The position numbers and the translations under genes are program-made. Positions 60,763 through 64,000 of a stretch of DNA of 64,000 bases are shown in pieces (positions within the stretch are counted from its first letter, which is position 1; every line of letters begins with the position of its first letter). The notes below the pieces were generated by a model. That model did no database searches. It was given only the letters and a program-made list of their open reading frames with translations, and had not been told where the DNA came from. Origin of the DNA: Streptomyces roseirectus (GTDB lineage: Bacteria; Actinomycetota; Actinomycetes; Streptomycetales; Streptomycetaceae); contig NZ_CP060828.1 of NCBI RefSeq assembly GCF_014489635.1, positions 1,612,001 through 1,676,000 of the forward strand, in the 5' to 3' direction.

Positions 60763-62037
60763 GTGAGTTGGACATCGGCCGCTCTTCGAACTGCGGCCCA
60801 AGCAGGCGACTACGGGCGGGTGATCCAACTCGCAAGACGTGATGCACGGTTGTCCCAAAAGGAAATGGGCGAAGCGTGCGGGGTAAGCCAGTCGGCTATC
60901 TCGCGACTTGAAAAGAAGGGCGTCGGCGGTACGTACGACGCGAAAACTCTGGCGCGGGCCGCCTCCCACTTGCAAATTCCTCCGCATTTGGTCGGCCTCG
61001 CCGATCATGCGGCGGCGTTGGCTGCGAACGCGGATATAGGTGGATCAGTGGAACGGCGTAACTTCTTCGGCGGAGTTGCTGCGGTCGCCGTTGCTCCGGT
61101 AGTTGCGAGTTTTCCTGCGGCTTCGGCGGAATATACTGCGAGCGACGGCGGATCAGCCGCCACGCTGCGTATGGTGACGGGTGGTTACCGGCGGCTCGAC
61201 GGAACAACTCCGTCACGTCAGTTGGTTAAGCCTGTGCTTGAACATCTTCAACTGACACAGGCGCTCACTCAATCCGTGGAAGAACACGACCAGCGGAACA
61301 GGCTTGCTGCCGTTGGTAGCGAAGTAGCAAGTTTGGCTGGTTGGCTCTCCTGGGACATGGGAGATTACGGATCTGCCCGCACTTGGTATGGCTCGGCGAT
61401 CAAGTCGGCCCGCAGAGCAGGTAATCCGTTGTTGGCCGCTTACCAGTTGGGAAGCCTCGCCCAGTTCGAGGCTCACGCTGGTAATGCCTCGGAAGGCATG
61501 CTGTTGGTGCGGGCGGCCCGGAAAGCGCTGGGGGAGCGACCGCCTGCGATCGCTGAAGCCTGGTTGACGTCAATCGAGGCGCTGTGTCATGCGGCGGCGG
61601 GTGACGGGCCAGAAACCGACGTGTCACTGAAGGAGGCTGCTCGACTCGCCGGCCGGATGGTTGGTGAATCGACGCCGTGGCCGTGGGTGTTCACCTTCAA
61701 CGAGTCCAAGGTCGCCGCAACGCGTGTCGCATGTGGGGCGAAGCTTGGCCGTGCCGACTGGATCACTAGCGCTCAGGACTCTGTGGCCGCGGTTCTATCC
61801 TCCGGGCACGATAAGCAGCGAGCCTTGCTGATCCTTGACGTGGCATCCGGACATCTTGCCTCAGGGCGTATTGACGGAGCATTCGCTTTGGCCACGGGAG
61901 CCCTGGAAACCGGGGTCAAATACAGGTCTGGGCGCATTGTGGAACGGGCGCGAAGCCTGCGAAGGTCCTACTCGCCGCGCTTGCTGCCGCGTGTGGTGAG
62001 GGAGTTCGACGACCGATTGTATGAAATTTTCCTGTAG
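60763..62037 (+). CDS. XRE-type HTH regulator with C-terminal TPR-like repeats
   Basis: A 424-residue protein starting at GTG 60763 behind GAGGGGG. Residues ~22-75 form the HTH (VIQLARRDARLSQKEMGEAC, then GVSQSAISRLEKKG). A hydrophobic, twin-arginine-like stretch (ERRNFFGGVAAVAVAPVVAS, near residue 98) is usual in this Streptomyces family and need not mean export. From about 150 onward helical repeats (AGWLSWDMGDYGSARTWYG, then AYQLGSLAQFEAHAG) suggest a TPR peptide-sensing domain. GC is visibly lower than in flanking genes, pointing to recent acquisition. The next gene follows 12 bases later. Confidence 0.86.
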   Translation: MSWTSAALRTAAQAGDYGRVIQLARRDARLSQKEMGEACGVSQSAISRLEKKGVGGTYDAKTLARAASHLQIPPHLVGLADHAAALAANADIGGSVERRNFFGGVAAVAVAPVVASFPAASAEYTASDGGSAATLRMVTGGYRRLDGTTPSRQLVKPVLEHLQLTQALTQSVEEHDQRNRLAAVGSEVASLAGWLSWDMGDYGSARTWYGSAIKSARRAGNPLLAAYQLGSLAQFEAHAGNASEGMLLVRAARKALGERPPAIAEAWLTSIEALCHAAAGDGPETDVSLKEAARLAGRMVGESTPWPWVFTFNESKVAATRVACGAKLGRADWITSAQDSVAAVLSSGHDKQRALLILDVASGHLASGRIDGAFALATGALETGVKYRSGRIVERARSLRRSYSPRLLPRVVREFDDRLYEIFL

Positions 62038-62049
62038 AGAGGGCTTGGA

Positions 62050-62526
62050 ATGCGTGTGGGAATCACAGGGCATCGTGGACTCGGAAAGCAGACGGAAGAG
62101 ATGGTAAAGACTGCTCTACGTCGAGAGCTTGAGGCGTTCGAACCTACGGAACTCTGTATCGTCTCGTGCATTGCGGACGGCCCTGATGCTTGGGCGGCTG
62201 AGGCGGCGCTCGACTTCGGAGGGCGTATTGAGGTCGTGATTCCGGCCGTGCAGTATCGCCAAGGGCTTCCTAAAGAGCATCACGCGACCTATGATCGACT
62301 GATTTCCATAGCGGCAGAAGTGCATGAAACAGGAATGGTCGAGTCCACCGATCGGGCTCACATGGCGGGGAGTGAAATTCTTGTCGGCTTGGTCGATCAG
62401 CTCATTGCGGTTTGGGACGGCCAGCCTGCCCGCGGATACGGGGGAACCGGTGACGTCGTCGCATACGCCCGAAGCATGGGCGTTCCCGTAACCGTGGTGT
62501 GGCCGGACGGCGCGTCACGCGACTGA
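62050..62526 (+). CDS. SLOG-like (Rossmannoid nucleotide-binding) protein
   Basis: A 158-residue protein. MRVGITGHRGLGKQTEEM, CIADGPDAWAAEAAL, VIPAVQY and ILVGLVDQLIAVWDGQPARGYGGTGDVVAYA match the SLOG/LOG-type fold that binds nucleotide-derived ligands and often serves as a sensor in bacterial conflict and stress systems. ATG 62050, 12 bases after the HTH/TPR gene with AGAGAGGG upstream, so they form an operon. GC is lower than the region average. Role inferred. Confidence 0.77.
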   Translation: MRVGITGHRGLGKQTEEMVKTALRRELEAFEPTELCIVSCIADGPDAWAAEAALDFGGRIEVVIPAVQYRQGLPKEHHATYDRLISIAAEVHETGMVESTDRAHMAGSEILVGLVDQLIAVWDGQPARGYGGTGDVVAYARSMGVPVTVVWPDGASRD

Positions 62527-62588
62527 CACCGAACCGCGCTGTCTGGAACAACTCCCCCGTGCGGTCACATGTCCGCGGGGGGAGTTAC

Positions 62589-62924
62589 CTACGTCCGTGT
62601 TGCGAACTGCCACAAGGTCACGGCGAGGCCGATCGCACCGACCAGGGCGGCGAATGCGGGAGCGGCCACCGGTTTCGTTCGAAGGCGGTTATTCGCTGGT
62701 CGTGGTCGGCGAGTTGCCGGTCGGTCTGGTCGCCGCGTTGTACGAGCAGGGCGAGGGAGCCGTCGCCCCGGGCGAACCCTGCGGCCATGGTTCCCCGTAG
62801 TTTCTCCAACTCGACGGCGAGGGCGCCGTCGGCCCACGGTAGGGACTCGGGAATGCCGGACGCGTCGACGATGGCGGGGAGCGCGACGGCGATACATGAC
62901 GGTGTGCTTGCCGGCGGGGGTCAT
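62589..62924 (-). pseudogene. Frameshifted phage-type minor protein gene
   Basis: Reading from ATG 62924 (GAGG 10 bases upstream), the intact family product can be followed only across three frames. Frame 1 gives MTPAGKHTVMY. Frame 2 (shift near 62895) gives IAVALPAIVDASGIPESLPW and a helical VELEKLRGTMAAGFARGDGS with coiled-coil-like RGDQTDRQLADHDQRITAFE. Frame 3 (shift near 62656) gives a membrane end AFAALVGAIGLAVTLWQF before TAG. A helix-plus-C-terminal-anchor layout is common beside lysin/holin genes of actinophages. It is a remnant, not a working gene, unless the sequence has errors. Confidence 0.65.
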
Positions 62925-62968
62925 GGGTGGTGCCTCATTTGGTGAAGTGGGGAAACGACAAAGGCCCG

Positions 62969-62997
62969 CCCCGGCGCGGTACCGCCGCGCGCCGGGG
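62969..62997. terminator. 10-bp GC hairpin downstream of the F420-type gene
   Basis: CCCCGGCGCG (62969-62978) pairs with CGCGCCGGGG (62988-62997), loop 9 bases, 31 bases after the oxidoreductase stop on the minus strand. Probably its terminator. Confidence 0.65.
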
Positions 62998-63027
62998 TCT
63001 CGTCACCGCCGAGGCCGGACGATGGGC

Positions 63028-63474
63028 TCAGTCCGCCGGCCGTGCCGGGATCCCGTACGCACGTTCCACCGGGATCCGCAGGACGAGCCGCCGGTCGCGG
63101 ACCATCGCGGCGCGGTAGTCGTCCCAGTCGGGGTGTTCGCCCTGGACGTCGCGGTAGAGGCGGATCAGCTCCTCGACGGTGTCGTCGTCGGGTTTCCGGG
63201 CCGGCGGTGTGAGGTCGGCGGTGCCCTCGACGACGGTGTAGGCCCAGCGGTCGGCGCTGGTGACGTGGTAGCTCACGCGGGGGTCGCGCAGGAGGTTGCG
63301 GGTCTTGGCGCGGTCGGCGGTGACGGAGATCCGCAGCGTGCGCTCGTCGGGGTAGTAGTGGTGGGTGACGTTCGACAGCTGGGGGCGGCCGTCGCGCTTG
63401 AGGGTGACGAGGACCCCGCCCGGGGTGCCGGAGAGCAGGGCGAGGAGGGCGTCGTCCGTCGTGTCCTGAGTCAT
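63028..63474 (-). CDS. PPOX-class F420-dependent oxidoreductase
   Basis: A 148-residue split-barrel flavin/F420-type protein. It has GGVLVTLKRDGRPQLSNVTHHY near residue 20, LRISVTADRAKTRNLLRDPR (phosphate-binding Arg/Lys, near residue 52) and DRWAYTVVEGTADL. Members reduce or bind F420, biliverdin or heme-like compounds. ATG 63474 with GGAG about 12 bases upstream. It stands alone, divergent from the serine hydrolase gene. Substrate unknown. Confidence 0.88.
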   Translation of the reverse strand: MTQDTTDDALLALLSGTPGGVLVTLKRDGRPQLSNVTHHYYPDERTLRISVTADRAKTRNLLRDPRVSYHVTSADRWAYTVVEGTADLTPPARKPDDDTVEELIRLYRDVQGEHPDWDDYRAAMVRDRRLVLRIPVERAYGIPARPAD

Positions 63475-63703
63475 GTCCAGCGTCAACTCCGGCGGGCGCG
63501 CCGCGCATTCCCCCGCCGCGTCATGTGCCATATGTGACATACCACCCCGCCTCGCTCCCCCGTCCCCGCAGAAGCGACGCACCCCACACGCCACACGGCT
63601 CCGAAAGGGGTTGCCCCCGTCTCCCACTGCGCAACGATGAGGAGTGAGGCGCTTCGGGGCAGGCGGGCCGGGGTGTCTCGACTGTCGCCCCCGGAGGAGA
63701 ACG

Positions 63704-64000
63704 ATGGCACTGCTGCGGCAAGAGGTCGACCCCGGCGAGGTCGGGCTGGATGCGAAGGTGCTGGACCGGATGGACCGGTACATCGCGCACGAGGTGGCGG
63801 AGGGCCGGCTGCCCGGCTACCTCGTCTCCGTGGCGCGCGGCGGCAAGGTCGCCCACCTCACCGCGCACGGCCACCGCGACGTCGCCGCCGGGCTCCCGGT
63901 CGAGCCGGACACCCTGTGGCGGCTGTACTCGATGACCAAGCCGGTGACGTCGGTGGCGGCGCTGCTCCTGGTCGAGGAGGGGAAGCTGTCGCTGGACGAC
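63704..64000 (+). CDS. Serine beta-lactamase/esterase-like hydrolase (partial)
   Basis: The first 99 residues of a beta-lactamase class C-like protein, cut by the right edge. ATG 63704 has GGAGGAG 5-8 bases upstream. The text runs LDAKVLDRMDRYIAHEVAEG, PGYLVSVARGGKVAHLTAHGH, then LWRLYSMTKPVTSVAALLLV with the catalytic SxxK as SMTK (near residue 76). No signal peptide, so a cytoplasmic esterase or amidase is likely. Confidence 0.88.
   Translation, partial: MALLRQEVDPGEVGLDAKVLDRMDRYIAHEVAEGRLPGYLVSVARGGKVAHLTAHGHRDVAAGLPVEPDTLWRLYSMTKPVTSVAALLLVEEGKLSLDD

Noticed and set aside
1..64000. CRISPR array, rRNA, insertion sequence or integrase
   Set aside because: No regularly spaced repeats, rRNA sequence or transposase/integrase motifs were found on either strand.

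Overview
The window is chromosomal DNA of a high-GC actinomycete, almost certainly a Streptomyces. Reasons: GC is roughly 70% or more with strong G/C at third codon positions, GTG and TTG starts are common, genes overlap by 4 bp (ATGA/GTGA), TTA leucine codons are nearly absent, and several secreted proteins carry twin-arginine signals. The gene set is also typical, for example the tkt-tal-zwf-opcA-pgi-gnd cluster, a stand-alone Sfp-type PPTase and a sugar ABC transporter without its own ATPase. From memory, the pentose phosphate cluster and the PPTase/phosphoesterase pair resemble the S. coelicolor SCO6657-SCO6673 neighbourhood. No tRNA, rRNA, CRISPR array or intact insertion sequence was seen.

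Layout. 0-0.5 kb: start of a secreted von Willebrand A protein, cut by the left edge. 0.6-6.2 kb: a tight three-gene minus-strand operon encoding a nucleoside phosphorylase-pseudokinase fusion, a large SF1 helicase and a winged-helix-like protein of unknown function. This is the best candidate for an undescribed (anti-phage, NTP-depleting) system. 6.5-8.6 kb: a vanillate-type Rieske oxygenase and reductase with a tiny Cys/His protein between them. 8.9-11.0 kb: an MmyB-type ligand-binding protein divergent from an XRE regulator and an ImmA/IrrE-type peptidase that has a TTA codon. 11.3-14.5 kb: a small ORF, the PPTase/phosphoesterase pair and an ATP-grasp protein ending at a strong terminator.

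14.8-32.2 kb is a glycan-utilisation region. A DeoR regulator, GH4, GH38 and GH29 lie on the minus strand; a PfkB kinase, ABC importer, GH2 beta-galactosidase and two secreted phosphoesterases lie on the plus strand. A perfect 16-bp LacI-type palindrome sits before GH38. 32.3-39.8 kb is an acyl/aromatic acid catabolic region: PaaX, MaoC, acyl-CoA ligase, amidohydrolase and SDR, with MarR, an MHS-type transporter and IclR. 40.3-43.7 kb holds a secreted GH16 glucanase behind a second LacI-type palindrome, an epoxide hydrolase-like enzyme and an AraC regulator.

43.9-52.7 kb is the pentose phosphate/glycolytic operon (tkt, tal, zwf, opcA, pgi, gnd) plus a histidine phosphatase. 52.8-58.0 kb holds a beta-helix membrane protein, a broken MarR gene, and a shikimate dehydrogenase/TetR/MHS transporter module with a clear TetR operator. 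58.1-62.9 kb looks like an accessory island. It carries ASCH, a class I aminoacyl-tRNA synthetase-like protein with two TTA codons, a hypothetical protein, an anti-sigma-type ATPase, an HTH/TPR regulator, a SLOG-like protein and a frameshifted phage-type gene. GC falls noticeably around 60.8-62.5 kb. The window ends with an F420-type oxidoreductase and the start of a serine beta-lactamase-like hydrolase.
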